Made by a program: the position numbers and the translations under genes | In this document: positions 27,002 through 35,151 of the stretch, one piece after another | Numbering within the stretch: the first letter of the stretch is position 1 | Layout of the letters: each line of letters opens with the position of its first letter | Assembly (NCBI RefSeq): GCF_000508185.1 | Contig: NZ_AYOY01000035.1 | Coordinates: forward strand, 1-64,000 | DNA length: 64,000 nucleotides | Origin: Sphingobium sp. C100 | GTDB lineage: Bacteria; Pseudomonadota; Alphaproteobacteria; Sphingomonadales; Sphingomonadaceae | Direction: 5' to 3' | The notes under the pieces: model-generated | Databases searched by the model: none | Seen by the model: only the letters and a program-made list of their open reading frames with translations | Told to the model about the DNA's origin: nothing

Positions 27002-28288
27002 TTATCGCGCGGTCGGGGCGATCCACGAAACTGTGGTCATTATGGCAACACCGACCATGACCAGACAGGCTGCGCCACCGAGCAGTTGCAGCCGCCGAGG
27101 AATGGGCTGGCCGTTCATCGCTTCGGAATCCGAGCCGAGCCATATCACCAGGGCAATAAGTGGGGCTGCAACAAAGCCGTTGACGACAGCACTCCATAGC
27201 AATGCCCTCATCGGATCGATCGAGGAGAAGTGCACAAGCACACCCAGCAACCCCGCGGCAGCAATTACGCCATAGAAGGCCTTGGCCCGCCCAGCGCTTT
27301 GCGCAAGGCCGGTCCGCCAACCAAATGCTTCAGAAACGGCATAGGCCGCAGAGCCGGCGAGCACCGGAATGGCGAGCATGCCGGTCCCGATGATTCCGAC
27401 AGCGAAAAGCGCGAAGGCAAAATCGCCTGCAAGCGGTCGAAGCGCCTCGGCCGCTTGAGCAGCCGTATCAATCTGGGTGGTTCCAGCGACATTCAGAGTT
27501 GCGGCCGTCGTCACGATGATGAAGATGGCAATGACGTTCGAGAACAGCATTCCGAGCCAGCTGTCCAGTCGGATACGGCGCACTTGCCAGTCTGGCCCTG
27601 GCTCCGCATCACCAGCGCTGGCCAGGCCCGCTTCTTCGGCTTCCTGCGAGGCCTGCCAAAAGAAAAGATAGGGGCTGATCGTGGTGCCAAAGATCGCCGC
27701 CACCAGCATCCACGCTCCCGAGCCGGGCATGGCTGGTACTACAAGCCCGCGCAAGACCGAGCCCCAGGATACATGCACCACAAATGCCGTCGCCGCATAA
27801 GCCAGGAGCGCCAGGGTCATCCATCGCAAGAGCCGGGCATATCGCTGATAGTCCACAAACGTCTCGAGCAATGTTGAAGCAAGCGCAAAGACGATCACCC
27901 AGGGGTGCGGGGGACCGCCGCCTATGAGAGACATCGCCGAGCCCATTGCACCCAGGTCGGCCCCGAGATTGATGATATTTGCGATGAACAGGAGGAGGAC
28001 AACGAGCCTTAGAACGGGTGATGGACAACGACGACGAATGGTTTCAGCCAGCCCGGCGCGGGTACTTCGCCCTATTCGACCACAGATCTCCTGCACGGCC
28101 GCGGCAAGCGGCCAGGTGAGAAGCATGGTCCAGCCAAGCATATATCCATAAGCCGCGCCGGCTTGCGCATAGGTTGCAATCCCGCTGGGATCGTCGTCGG
28201 CGGCTCCGGCAATAAATCCTGGGCCAAATATTTGGCGGATGCGTCGCAATCGGCGGGTGCGAGACGCCTTTGGGCGTGGAGCTTTCAT
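27002..28288 (-). CDS. NRAMP-family divalent metal transporter, atypical metal-site motifs
   Basis: A 428-residue membrane protein with about 11 hydrophobic segments of the NRAMP superfamily. TM1 reads DDDPSGIATYAQAGA instead of the canonical DPGN, and the TM6 region reads GTTISPYLFFWQASQEA instead of MPHN. The softer-metal ligand Met is therefore absent. Such variants are not typical Mn/Fe importers; Mg or Mn transport or another role is possible. The start at 28288 lacks a clear ribosome site; a longer frame starts at 28354. It is a stand-alone gene. Confidence 0.85.
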   Translation of the reverse strand: MKAPRPKASRTRRLRRIRQIFGPGFIAGAADDDPSGIATYAQAGAAYGYMLGWTMLLTWPLAAAVQEICGRIGRSTRAGLAETIRRRCPSPVLRLVVLLLFIANIINLGADLGAMGSAMSLIGGGPPHPWVIVFALASTLLETFVDYQRYARLLRWMTLALLAYAATAFVVHVSWGSVLRGLVVPAMPGSGAWMLVAAIFGTTISPYLFFWQASQEAEEAGLASAGDAEPGPDWQVRRIRLDSWLGMLFSNVIAIFIIVTTAATLNVAGTTQIDTAAQAAEALRPLAGDFAFALFAVGIIGTGMLAIPVLAGSAAYAVSEAFGWRTGLAQSAGRAKAFYGVIAAAGLLGVLVHFSSIDPMRALLWSAVVNGFVAAPLIALVIWLGSDSEAMNGQPIPRRLQLLGGAACLVMVGVAIMTTVSWIAPTAR

Positions 28289-28565
28289 CAAAGGGCCGTC
28301 CTGTTGGGAATCCGGCTCGCGCGCCAACGGGGTTCTCGTGCACGCTGGTCCCATTTTTCCAGTTCTTTGGTCGGCCGGTTACGGATCCTTGAGTTCGGTT
28401 TCGTGAATGTGGTCTGCGGGCAGCGGCATTTTCGCGCGAACGGACGTGGCGCGAGGAAAAGCTGTCGGGCAGCGCCCTTTCCAACTCCGGGAAATCCTCG
28501 AATTGCTCTTTCGGGCTGGAGTAAAGCGCGCGTAGCGACTGTTGCCGGTACACCCCTATGACGGG

Positions 28566-29261
28566 TCAATGGACCTTCACCATGCCGACACCCTTGATAT
28601 TGTTGAATGAGTCGGTCTGGTGACACGCGAAGCACTGCTCCACGCGGGCGCTCTTCTCGCCGGTGATCGTCTTGTCCATCATTTCGAAGTGCATCATGTT
28701 ATGGCTCGGCGGCGGCTTGTGGCACTGCGAACATTCGGTTGATTTGGGGCTGGGGTGGAGAAATCCGCTGATCTTCCAGCTGCTCGTGAGATGGCAGCTG
28801 GCGCAGTCCGTGCCGAAGAAGCCCTTATGCGTGTCCCGGGGGGCATGACAGGACTGGCAGTCGAGCCCCGCGGGATGGTTCATGCCACGCTGGGCGATCT
28901 TCTCGAGTACGGCATGATCCATGCGGACCGGCCGAATGTCTCTCCCCTGATGTTCGACATGGCAGCCGGCGCATTCCGTGACGTTAACGTGGAAGGCGGT
29001 CTCCGGCTTCATAAGCAATTCCGGCGCCGACGCATGGCAGGCAATACAGGTTTCGGCCTTGATCCCGCGATTGGGCGTGTGACAGCTCTCGCACTTGCCT
29101 TCGAGAAATGCATGGGCGTTCGATAGCGGCCCGGGTCGAACCGACGACGCCCATTGCGGCAGCGCGGTGCTGCCCGAGCGGTAGATGGTGAGGGGGACGG
29201 CGATCGCGGCGGCCACCGCGAGCGTCGCAAGGATCAGATAGACGATGGTCGTCCGGTTCAT
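28566..29261 (-). CDS. Membrane-anchored heptaheme c-type cytochrome
   Basis: A 231-residue protein with one N-terminal membrane anchor (about 5-28) and seven CxxCH heme-binding motifs in order: CESCH, CIACH, CAGCH, CQSCH, CASCH, CSQCH and CFACH. It resembles cytochrome c3/c7- and NapC-like multiheme electron carriers on the periplasmic side. Its ATG overlaps the stop of the upstream diheme b-type protein (ATGA), so the two are made in fixed ratio. It is the last gene of the unit and should pass electrons to a periplasmic acceptor; the partner is not identified. A 277-bp gene-free region separates it from the NRAMP gene. Confidence 0.9.
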   Translation of the reverse strand: MNRTTIVYLILATLAVAAAIAVPLTIYRSGSTALPQWASSVRPGPLSNAHAFLEGKCESCHTPNRGIKAETCIACHASAPELLMKPETAFHVNVTECAGCHVEHQGRDIRPVRMDHAVLEKIAQRGMNHPAGLDCQSCHAPRDTHKGFFGTDCASCHLTSSWKISGFLHPSPKSTECSQCHKPPPSHNMMHFEMMDKTITGEKSARVEQCFACHQTDSFNNIKGVGMVKVH

Positions 29262-29941
29262 GGCCACCACCGCAGGCCGAAGTAGATGCTGCTCCAGATG
29301 TGCATCGTCAGCAATCCGTACATGATGATCGCCGCGACGATATGCACGACGATCCACCTGTCGAGCGTGGCCTTGATGACGTCGCGTGCGGTAATCGTGA
29401 ATTCGAGATCGGCTATCGCGCCGAGCAGCGAGTCCAGCGGCAGTCCTGATGGATCAACGATGTTCTGACCGTGCAGATCGGCCGATACGGCCGCCAGGAC
29501 GTCATAGCGGTCGCGCAGGACCTTGAGTTCCTTTTGCTGAAACCGCAATTCCTGGCCGACCTGCGCCAGATAATATCGGCCGATGAAGCCCGTGACGACG
29601 ACTGTCAGCATCGCGATCACGAGGGCGATGCCGATCGGACTTTGAAACTTGTGCCCTGAATGGATAATCCCGAGCAGCGCGCCGATCGCGCCGGCATACA
29701 CATGGAAACTGAGCAGTCCGCCAAGCGAGACGAGACGCTGCGTGCGCTGCTTGACCCACGCCTGCCGCTTCACGATGCTGTAGACGAGCAGGAGCACGAA
29801 AAGCAGGGCGGCGGCGATGCCGAACAGGCCTCCCGCCAGGCTCCCGGGGAACCGCGGCGCGGAATGCAGCAGGAAGGCCGGGACCAGCAGCGCAAGAGCG
29901 GTCAAGAGAGCGCCGACCGTTACTTTCTCGGTTTCGGTCAT
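29258..29941 (-). CDS. Predicted diheme cytochrome b membrane protein
   Basis: A 227-residue inner-membrane protein with about five hydrophobic segments. Two helices each carry a pair of His spaced by 13 residues: His80/His94 (FHVYAG, GIIHSGH) and His200/His214 (VVHIVAA, LLTMHIW). That H-x13-H doublet is the bis-heme ligand pattern of the cytochrome b four-helix fold. A helical, charged loop (about 125-155) separates the two pairs. It lies between a cytosolic flavin/2Fe-2S reductase gene and a periplasmic multiheme cytochrome gene, so it should carry electrons across the membrane. No named family was recognised. Confidence 0.8.
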   Translation of the reverse strand: MTETEKVTVGALLTALALLVPAFLLHSAPRFPGSLAGGLFGIAAALLFVLLLVYSIVKRQAWVKQRTQRLVSLGGLLSFHVYAGAIGALLGIIHSGHKFQSPIGIALVIAMLTVVVTGFIGRYYLAQVGQELRFQQKELKVLRDRYDVLAAVSADLHGQNIVDPSGLPLDSLLGAIADLEFTITARDVIKATLDRWIVVHIVAAIIMYGLLTMHIWSSIYFGLRWWP

Positions 29942-29942
29942 C

Positions 29943-31922
29943 TCAAGCGTCCACCACGAGATCGCCCACCGATTTTGCCTGGCAGGCGAGGATGATACCG
30001 TCGGCCTTCTCGTCGGCGGCGAGAGCGTCTTCCACTTCCATCGTCACTTGGCCCTGCCGCAGCGGGACCTTGCACCTTCCGCAGATGCCGACCCTGCATT
30101 CATAGTCGATGGCCACGCCAATGGCCTCCGCCGCCTCGAGCACGGACTGATCGGGTGCGAGTGCACCGCTTTTGCCGGACTTCGAAAAAGCGATCGTCGC
30201 CTGCGCGGAAGGAATGGCGGGCGGCGTCTGCGGGGCGGCCGATGCCGAGCTGTCGGTCGCGGTCTCCGCCGGTTCATCTTCAAGGACGGGTCCGCCCTTG
30301 GGGGGCGCGAATTCCTCCGTCTTTACCTGCTCCGCCGGCACCTTGAGCTGCGCAAGCGCCGCCTTCACCGCGTCCATCATCGGCGGCGGGCCGCACAGGT
30401 GAACGCGCCTGCTGGCGATTTCGGGAACGGAAGCGGCGATGAAATCGGCCGTCAAATAACCGGAAGGCCCGGCCCAGTCGGTCCCTTCGGGCTTTGCGAC
30501 GATGGAGACGATGTGAAGCTTGTGGTGGCGCCGCGCCAGATAGTCGCATTCCTCGCGAAAGATCAGATCCGTCGGCGTGTTGACACCGTAGAGGAGGTAG
30601 ATGTCGTGTTCATAGGAGCGGTCCGTCAGGCTGCGCAGCACACTCATCATCGGTGTGATGCCGACTCCGCCGGCGATCAGGACGATCCCCTCGGCTTCCT
30701 TGCCGGTGAAGAAGAACCGGCCCGCGGGCGCCGCAATCTCGAGAAGGTCGCCCGTAGCGGCATGATCATGGAGATGGCGCGATTCCAGCCCATATTGTTC
30801 GCGCTTGATCGTGAGCTCGATATAGTCGCGCTGTGTGGGCGACGACGAGATCGTGTAGGATCGTCGGACCTTCTGGCCTTCGATCTCCGAGGTGATCGAG
30901 GCATATTGGCCGGGCAGGAACGTGAACGGCATCGGCCCGCGGTTCGGTTCCATGAGCCGGAACGTCTTGACGCTCGGGGTCTCGTCGAAGATCGCGGTGA
31001 TCCGCAGGACGCCTTTCCACAGGCGCGGCGCTGCCGGCGTGGCGCTGCCGGGCGTAGCTGCGCCTGCAGGAGCAGCGGGCGCCGGCACGATGGGGGCCGG
31101 GGCCGGAGAGGTGGCCGGACTGGCCGGTGGTGTAGCCCCGCCTGGTGCGAGCCGCTCCACCAAGCTTGCGATGCGGCGCAGCCGCGCCCATCGGAGTAGC
31201 AGCGCCGCAACCAGAGCCGCCGCCAGCAGCGCCATCGCGATCAGGTGCCACCAGGAAAGGCCCGCCAGCTCGTTTCCGTATGCCATCTGGTCGCTGACGG
31301 CAAAACCCGACTGGGTCTTGAACCAGCTCAGGGCAATCTGCCGGGGAGGGCGGCCCTCTTCGAGGCCCCTGAGCGCGCCTGCTCCGCTGTCCGCGAGTGC
31401 GAGGCCTTCGCGGGCGCCCCTGATCGCATCCTGGGCTCCTTTCGTGTCGTTCGACATGAGAGCGTGGTGAAGCCGGGCTTGCTCCGCGGTCAGGACCTCG
31501 GCGCCCGACCCCAGGCGGGCGAGAGCCGCGGCGCGTACCGTCCGTCGTGCCTCATCGGTCAGGACGGGCCAGTCCATCAGCGAGGGGTAGAAGGGTTTGG
31601 CGCCGCCGTTTCCACAGCATCCCGCCGGTCCCGCGCCCATTTTGGTACCCGGCGACGGCACCATCATCCCTTTCATCATCGCCGCCATGGGATCGGCAGC
31701 TTTCGCCGCGGCCGGAGCTGCTGCCCCCATCACGTTGCCCGCTGGCATCGCCGCTGGCGCGGCGGCTCCGCCCGCTGGATGATGCGACGCGTGCTCTGAC
31801 TCGGCCATCTGCGCCGACGCTGGCGGTGATCCGGAGATCATCGCCAGCGCGAGTGCGATACCGCTCGTCCTCAAAGCCCGCGATAGCTTGAGGCCGGTGA
31901 TGTTGTTGTGAGGGCGCGTCAC
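29943..31922 (-). CDS. Membrane flavin reductase: Met-rich periplasmic domain, FNR domain and 2Fe-2S ferredoxin domain
   Basis: A 659-residue fusion. A signal peptide (to about 38) is followed by a Met/Ala/His-rich exported domain with a CC pair (MMKGMM, AGCCGNGG), then one membrane segment (about 225-250, WWHLIAMALLAAALVAALLL) with positive residues after it, and a Pro/Ala linker. The cytosolic part has an FAD site (RRSYTISSSP), NAD(P) site (GGVGITPMMSVLRSL, CGPPPMMDAV) and a C-terminal plant-type 2Fe-2S domain (CRVGICGRCKVPLRQG plus a later Cys). It likely feeds NAD(P)H electrons to the diheme protein encoded one base downstream of its stop. The Met-rich outer part suggests copper contact. 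Confidence 0.88.
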   Translation of the reverse strand: MTRPHNNITGLKLSRALRTSGIALALAMISGSPPASAQMAESEHASHHPAGGAAAPAAMPAGNVMGAAAPAAAKAADPMAAMMKGMMVPSPGTKMGAGPAGCCGNGGAKPFYPSLMDWPVLTDEARRTVRAAALARLGSGAEVLTAEQARLHHALMSNDTKGAQDAIRGAREGLALADSGAGALRGLEEGRPPRQIALSWFKTQSGFAVSDQMAYGNELAGLSWWHLIAMALLAAALVAALLLRWARLRRIASLVERLAPGGATPPASPATSPAPAPIVPAPAAPAGAATPGSATPAAPRLWKGVLRITAIFDETPSVKTFRLMEPNRGPMPFTFLPGQYASITSEIEGQKVRRSYTISSSPTQRDYIELTIKREQYGLESRHLHDHAATGDLLEIAAPAGRFFFTGKEAEGIVLIAGGVGITPMMSVLRSLTDRSYEHDIYLLYGVNTPTDLIFREECDYLARRHHKLHIVSIVAKPEGTDWAGPSGYLTADFIAASVPEIASRRVHLCGPPPMMDAVKAALAQLKVPAEQVKTEEFAPPKGGPVLEDEPAETATDSSASAAPQTPPAIPSAQATIAFSKSGKSGALAPDQSVLEAAEAIGVAIDYECRVGICGRCKVPLRQGQVTMEVEDALAADEKADGIILACQAKSVGDLVVDA

Positions 31923-31934
31923 CTGAGGACTTCC

Positions 31935-32315
31935 TTACATGTCATCCTTCATGGGCATCGGCTTGTCCGCGGGCATCGGCGCCGGCTTCGCGGTGGCGGG
32001 TTTCGCATGGCGGCGGTGCGGGGCTGCCTTGTGCTTGGCCATCGGCATCTTCTTCATGCCGCAGCATCCGGCCTTCTTTGCCATCGGAGGCATGGCCGCA
32101 GGCATCTTGTCGTCCTGCATCGGCATGCCGGCCATGCCTGGCATCGCGTCGTGCTTCTCCATGCCGCCTGCCGGCATCGACCCGTTGGCGGAGGGCGCAG
32201 ACTGGGTCGACGGATGGCCGGTGGTTTGCCCCTGGGCCGAGGCGATGGCGGGCGACAGCACGATTGCACCCCCTAGGGCGAGCGCGCGCAAGCGGGAAGA
32301 ACGCGTCATGATCAT
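31935..32315 (-). CDS. Met/His-rich secreted copper-associated protein
   Basis: A 126-residue exported protein with a Sec signal ending near AIASAQ. The mature part contains repeated Met motifs (MPGMAGMPMQ, KMPAAMPPMA, MKKMPMA) and a GCC pair, and ends PMPMKDDM. The start at 32315 has a GGAG site eight bases upstream; an internal ATG at 32309 is less likely. It lies 12 bp upstream of the membrane flavin reductase gene and is probably the first gene of the four-gene electron-transfer unit. Composition suggests copper or silver binding; no family name is certain. Confidence 0.75.
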   Translation of the reverse strand: MIMTRSSRLRALALGGAIVLSPAIASAQGQTTGHPSTQSAPSANGSMPAGGMEKHDAMPGMAGMPMQDDKMPAAMPPMAKKAGCCGMKKMPMAKHKAAPHRRHAKPATAKPAPMPADKPMPMKDDM

Positions 32316-32392
32316 GATCAATACTCCATTGCTATGACCGGCCGAACATCCGGCTGGCAACGGCCCCGAGGGACCACAAATCGATTTTCGCC

Positions 32393-32400
32393 AATATACG
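32393..32400 (-). promoter_or_regulatory. AATATACG promoter-like element
   Basis: On the minus strand it reads CTACGTATATT, giving a TATATT -10 about 78 bases upstream of the Met-rich gene start at 32315. It shares the ACGTATATT core with the element at 14068-14085. Confidence 0.45.
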
Positions 32401-32455
32401 TAGTTTCCTGTTTCCCCGGCGTTGTCGCCCGGGCGCCCGGAGCCGGCGCCGATGC

Positions 32456-32827
32456 TCAATCATCGCGCGGGGTTCCCGTCGCCCGCTGCCAGGGCCAACG
32501 ACCCTTGATCTCGACCTCTAGCGAGAAACTCAGGAAGGTTCGTATCAGCACAATGCCGGCAAGGACCGCGAGACTGCTAAGCGTTGGCTGGATCGCGATA
32601 GTGTTGATGATGTCGGCCGCAACCAGGAATTCGAGTCCGAGAAGAATGGCTTCACCGAGGCTCGACCTGAAGTTGCCGACGACATGTTGGTCGATCGGAC
32701 CTTTCAGGGATTGCTGCAGGAATCTGATCAGCGAAGAACCGGCGCCCACGACGATGATCGCCGTCCCGGTGACTTCGATGGCACGCGTGATCCAGTGGAT
32801 GCCCTCCACAATGAGGCTCTCGGTCAT
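32456..32827 (-). CDS. DUF1622 family membrane protein
   Basis: A 123-residue membrane protein with three hydrophobic segments (about 18-38, 60-80 and 90-110). The pattern SLGEAILLGLEFLVAADIINT followed by VLAGIVLIRTFLSFSLEVEIKGRWPW is typical of DUF1622 proteins, whose function is unknown. The ATG at 32827 overlaps the upstream gene's stop by one base (TGATG); a GTG at 32836 is an alternative. It is the last gene of a MerR-led three-gene unit (33752 to 32456). Confidence 0.85.
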   Translation of the reverse strand: MTESLIVEGIHWITRAIEVTGTAIIVVGAGSSLIRFLQQSLKGPIDQHVVGNFRSSLGEAILLGLEFLVAADIINTIAIQPTLSSLAVLAGIVLIRTFLSFSLEVEIKGRWPWQRATGTPRDD

Positions 32828-33291
32828 CACGGACACCTGTGCATCACGTGGCGAACTCTGCGACCTCCCAATGCGACGAGGCGATCGGGTTCGCGTTCGA
32901 TGATCACCATGCGTTTGTCAGGCCGCCCCGGGGCGACTGTCTCTGGCCGCGCCAGGGAATAAAAGATGATGTCACCGCGTTCGTACCACGTCCCGGTGGC
33001 CTGCGGTGCACGGTCGGGCAAACTGATCTCATTATAAGATCCATCCGCCCGGAACTCCCAGGCTGTACCGGTCTTGCACCCGGACCGGGCGTCGAATGAC
33101 CAGATACCGATGAGATCCGTCTTCGAGCCCAAATGCTGACCGGGCAGATGCTCGGCAACAGAAGGCTGGGCCAGGCCGCCAACCGCAGCGATAACAGCCA
33201 AGGCTAAACTTGCTCGGCTGAGGAGCGCGCGCGCTTGGCGCCGACTTGCCCAAAGCAGCAGTAAACCCAAACGCTGCAAAACAGGTCTCAT
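32827..33291 (-). CDS. Secreted protein of unknown function
   Basis: A 154-residue predicted exported protein. A long hydrophobic N-terminus ends near QPSVA, and the mature domain (about 50-154) reads like a small lipocalin-like or beta-type domain: GIWSFDARSGCKTGTAWEFRADGSY, ATGTWYERGDIIFYS, then RMVIIEREPDRLVAL. It contains a Cys pair (GCKT and the final HRCP). The start at 33291 overlaps the MerR stop (ATGA), so it is coupled to the regulator. The role is unknown; co-regulation with a metal-type MerR suggests stress or metal response. Confidence 0.65.
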   Translation of the reverse strand: MRPVLQRLGLLLLWASRRQARALLSRASLALAVIAAVGGLAQPSVAEHLPGQHLGSKTDLIGIWSFDARSGCKTGTAWEFRADGSYNEISLPDRAPQATGTWYERGDIIFYSLARPETVAPGRPDKRMVIIEREPDRLVALGGRRVRHVMHRCP

Positions 33292-33752
33292 ATGGACGCC
33301 TTCACTGCGCGGGCGGCATGAGGGTCGCCGTCGCCAGGTGGGCTTCCCCTGGGAATGCTCGCGAGATGCGCGAGGATCGGGCAATCCGCGATGGGAATGT
33401 CGATCGAGCATTGGGCGGACAGGGCGGACAGGGCGGTCTTGATGCGGGTCAGATCATCGATACGGGTGGTCGCTTCATTTATCTTGCTCTCGGTGATGGC
33501 CAGGACATCGGCGGTTGTCGCGGTGTCGGACGCGCGCAAATCGAGCAGGCTTCCGATTTCGCGAAGCGTGAAACCCAGCTGCTGCCCCTTGCGAATGAAC
33601 CGCACGCGCTCGAGATCGGCGTCGCCATAGGTGCGGTAACCGGCAGAAGACCGGGCGGGCGGAGGAAGCAGACCGTTGCGCTCGTAATAGCGAATGGTAT
33701 CGGGACGGATGCCGAGCGCACGCGACAGCTTTCCGATCGTGAAATATGTCAT
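33288..33752 (-). CDS. MerR-family regulator, metal-responsive type
   Basis: A 154-residue MerR protein: N-terminal HTH (FTIGKLSRALGIRPDTIRYYERNGLL), wing (AGYRTYGDADLERVRFI), the dimerisation helix, and a metal-loop-like pair Cys115-x8-Cys124 (QCSIDIPIADCPILAHL). This is close to CueR/ZntR-style C-termini, but the inducer is not certain. It leads a coupled unit with a secreted protein and a DUF1622 membrane protein. No MerR-type long-spacer promoter was recognised immediately upstream of it. Confidence 0.9.
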   Translation of the reverse strand: MTYFTIGKLSRALGIRPDTIRYYERNGLLPPPARSSAGYRTYGDADLERVRFIRKGQQLGFTLREIGSLLDLRASDTATTADVLAITESKINEATTRIDDLTRIKTALSALSAQCSIDIPIADCPILAHLASIPRGSPPGDGDPHAARAVKASI

Positions 33753-33765
33753 GGCGCGTCTCCGT

Positions 33766-33793
33766 TGCCGCGACCATTCGAAAGGTCGCGGCA
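33766..33793. terminator. Perfect 10-bp inverted repeat, possible terminator
   Basis: TGCCGCGACC and GGTCGCGGCA pair around an 8-base loop. It lies between the lipoprotein gene (33855) and the MerR gene (33752), so it could end minus-strand transcription of the former. The T-rich side faces the plus strand only, so this role is uncertain. Confidence 0.45.
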
Positions 33794-33854
33794 TTATTCC
33801 TTCGAATTGGTCTTGCTCAGGTCGGGCAGTGCCGGGGTTTTCAGCCTGCTCGGC

Positions 33855-34193
33855 TTACATATCCTTCATCGGGGCGGACTGACTGTTGTCGGGCGTGCTC
33901 GTAGGCGGGGCGCCATTGGGCATCATCGGCCCACCCCGGCGCATGTCGCTGTGGTCCATATCCTGACGGTGGCGCTCATCCATATCGGCCGCCGTGTTGT
34001 CGGTCCCGACAGAGTCCGTGGCGGCGGCGGTGTCGTTTTCAAGAGCGCCGGGCGCGCTTGCAGAGGCATTGGAGGCAGCCTGGTTTTGCGTGCCGTCCGT
34101 CTTCTTGCCGCACGCAGCAAGCGTTCCGAGAAGCGCAAGGGCTGTGAGCCCCGAGACGATCTTCCCGGACGTATTCGTGAGGTGAGTCTTCAT
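33855..34193 (-). CDS. Small Met/Asp-rich lipoprotein
   Basis: A 112-residue predicted lipoprotein with the lipobox LAAC (cleavage before Cys at about 28). The mature chain is acidic and ends with Met/His-rich motifs (MDERHRQDMDHSDM, PMMPNG, PMKDM), the same style as the other small copper-associated proteins in the window. No family is recognised. It lies downstream of a short lipoprotein gene and a MerR gene on the same strand (34280, 34498) with an 86-bp gap and may be co-regulated. Confidence 0.6.
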   Translation of the reverse strand: MKTHLTNTSGKIVSGLTALALLGTLAACGKKTDGTQNQAASNASASAPGALENDTAAATDSVGTDNTAADMDERHRQDMDHSDMRRGGPMMPNGAPPTSTPDNSQSAPMKDM

Positions 34194-34279
34194 GATGTGT
34201 CTCCGAATGAGAGTGAGCGGTCGAACGCAAATCCCGTCGGACGAGCTTGATAAGCGTGCTCGACCGACAGATCAGGGTG

Positions 34280-34495
34280 TCATTGCTGCTTGAGAATCTG
34301 CAGGCAGCGATCGTGCGAGAGATTCATCGGGTTGCGCCCCTGTCCCTTCATCTCGTTGTGATCATGGGGCGTCGCGAGACCCATATTGTCTTCCATGGCC
34401 TTGCAGCTCGCGATCTGCGCGCTAGTCGGCGGAAGGGTCGCGCAAGCGCCGAGCAGCGCCAGTGGTAGCAATCCCAGCGAGATAGAGTATTTCAT
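34280..34495 (-). CDS. Short lipoprotein with DHNEMKGQG motif
   Basis: A 71-residue predicted lipoprotein with lipobox LGAC near residue 18. The mature part has two Cys (SCKAM, DRCLQ) and reads MEDNMGLATPHDHNEMKGQG, then NLSHDRCLQIL. It is encoded two bases after the stop of a MerR gene, so it is very likely its direct co-regulated partner. Proteins of this type occur with copper/silver resistance genes, but the function is unknown. Confidence 0.65.
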   Translation of the reverse strand: MKYSISLGLLPLALLGACATLPPTSAQIASCKAMEDNMGLATPHDHNEMKGQGRNPMNLSHDRCLQILKQQ

Positions 34496-34497
34496 GT

Positions 34498-34977
34498 TCA
34501 GTCCTTCCCTGTGCAGGTGGTGTGGTCCTCTCCCACGGACATTTGTTCTGGCTGATCTGCGGCCAATTGAGACAGCCGCCCGTCCCGAACCAGAAAGAGG
34601 ATCGGGCAAGGGTCGCTTTCGGCTTCGTGCGAGGGCGCTTCACCCAGCTGCTCAAGGCCTGTTTCGATAAGCTTGAGCTGTTCCACCCTGACCAGTGCTT
34701 CGCGCAGTTTGACCCGCGTGACGGCGAGGATATCCGACCCGGCGAGGGCGTCTCCGGCCCGCACCAGCAGGAGCGCGTGCGTTTCGGTGAGGGTGTAACC
34801 GAGCCCCTGTGCAGCGCGAACGAACTTGATGCGTTCGACGTCTGCAGGATGATAGACGCGGTATCCTGCACTGGTCCGTTGCGGAGCGGGGAGCAGGCCG
34901 GTGCGCTCATAATAACGTATGGTGTCCTTTCGAACGCCGGCAGCCTCGGCCAGCTCACCGATTCTAAGCCGTGACAT
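34498..34977 (-). CDS. MerR-family regulator with a single metal-loop Cys
   Basis: A 159-residue MerR protein: HTH (LRIGELAEAAGVRKDTIRYYERTGLL), wing (AGYRVYHPADVERIKFV), and a long dimer helix. Around the metal loop only Cys124 (SDPCPIL) is present; the first Cys of the usual C-x7-9-C pair is missing (GEAPSHEAES). A second Cys lies near the end (HTTC). The signal may therefore differ from Cu(I)/Zn(II). The start at 34977 follows the conserved N-terminus. A MerR-type promoter lies directly upstream (34994-35025), consistent with autoregulation. Confidence 0.9.
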   Translation of the reverse strand: MSRLRIGELAEAAGVRKDTIRYYERTGLLPAPQRTSAGYRVYHPADVERIKFVRAAQGLGYTLTETHALLLVRAGDALAGSDILAVTRVKLREALVRVEQLKLIETGLEQLGEAPSHEAESDPCPILFLVRDGRLSQLAADQPEQMSVGEDHTTCTGKD

Positions 34978-34993
34978 GGCAAGTCTCGGAGGC

Positions 34994-35025
34994 ACAGTGC
35001 CGCTTGGACCTAGGTCCAGGGTCAA
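34994..35025 (-). promoter_or_regulatory. MerR-type promoter/operator of the MerR gene at 34498
   Basis: On the minus strand TTGACC (35025-35020) is followed by a 20-bp spacer holding the perfect dyad GGACCTAGGTCC (35006-35017), then CACTGT (34999-34994). It is located 17-48 bp upstream of the start codon at 34977. Confidence 0.7.
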
Positions 35026-35151
35026 GAGAAATATTTGGACGTCGGTCGATCATCGCCGCTCTCCTGTCCGCTCAAAGGCCGCGCGACTTTTCGTCGCTTG
35101 CGGCCGCCATCAGGCATCATGGGGAGCGGCAAGCCCCTCCCCGGCACGCCC

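Noticed and set aside
28289-28565. Search for a gene or CRISPR-like repeat in the gap before the cytochrome c gene
   Set aside because: No repeat units and no credible coding frame were seen.
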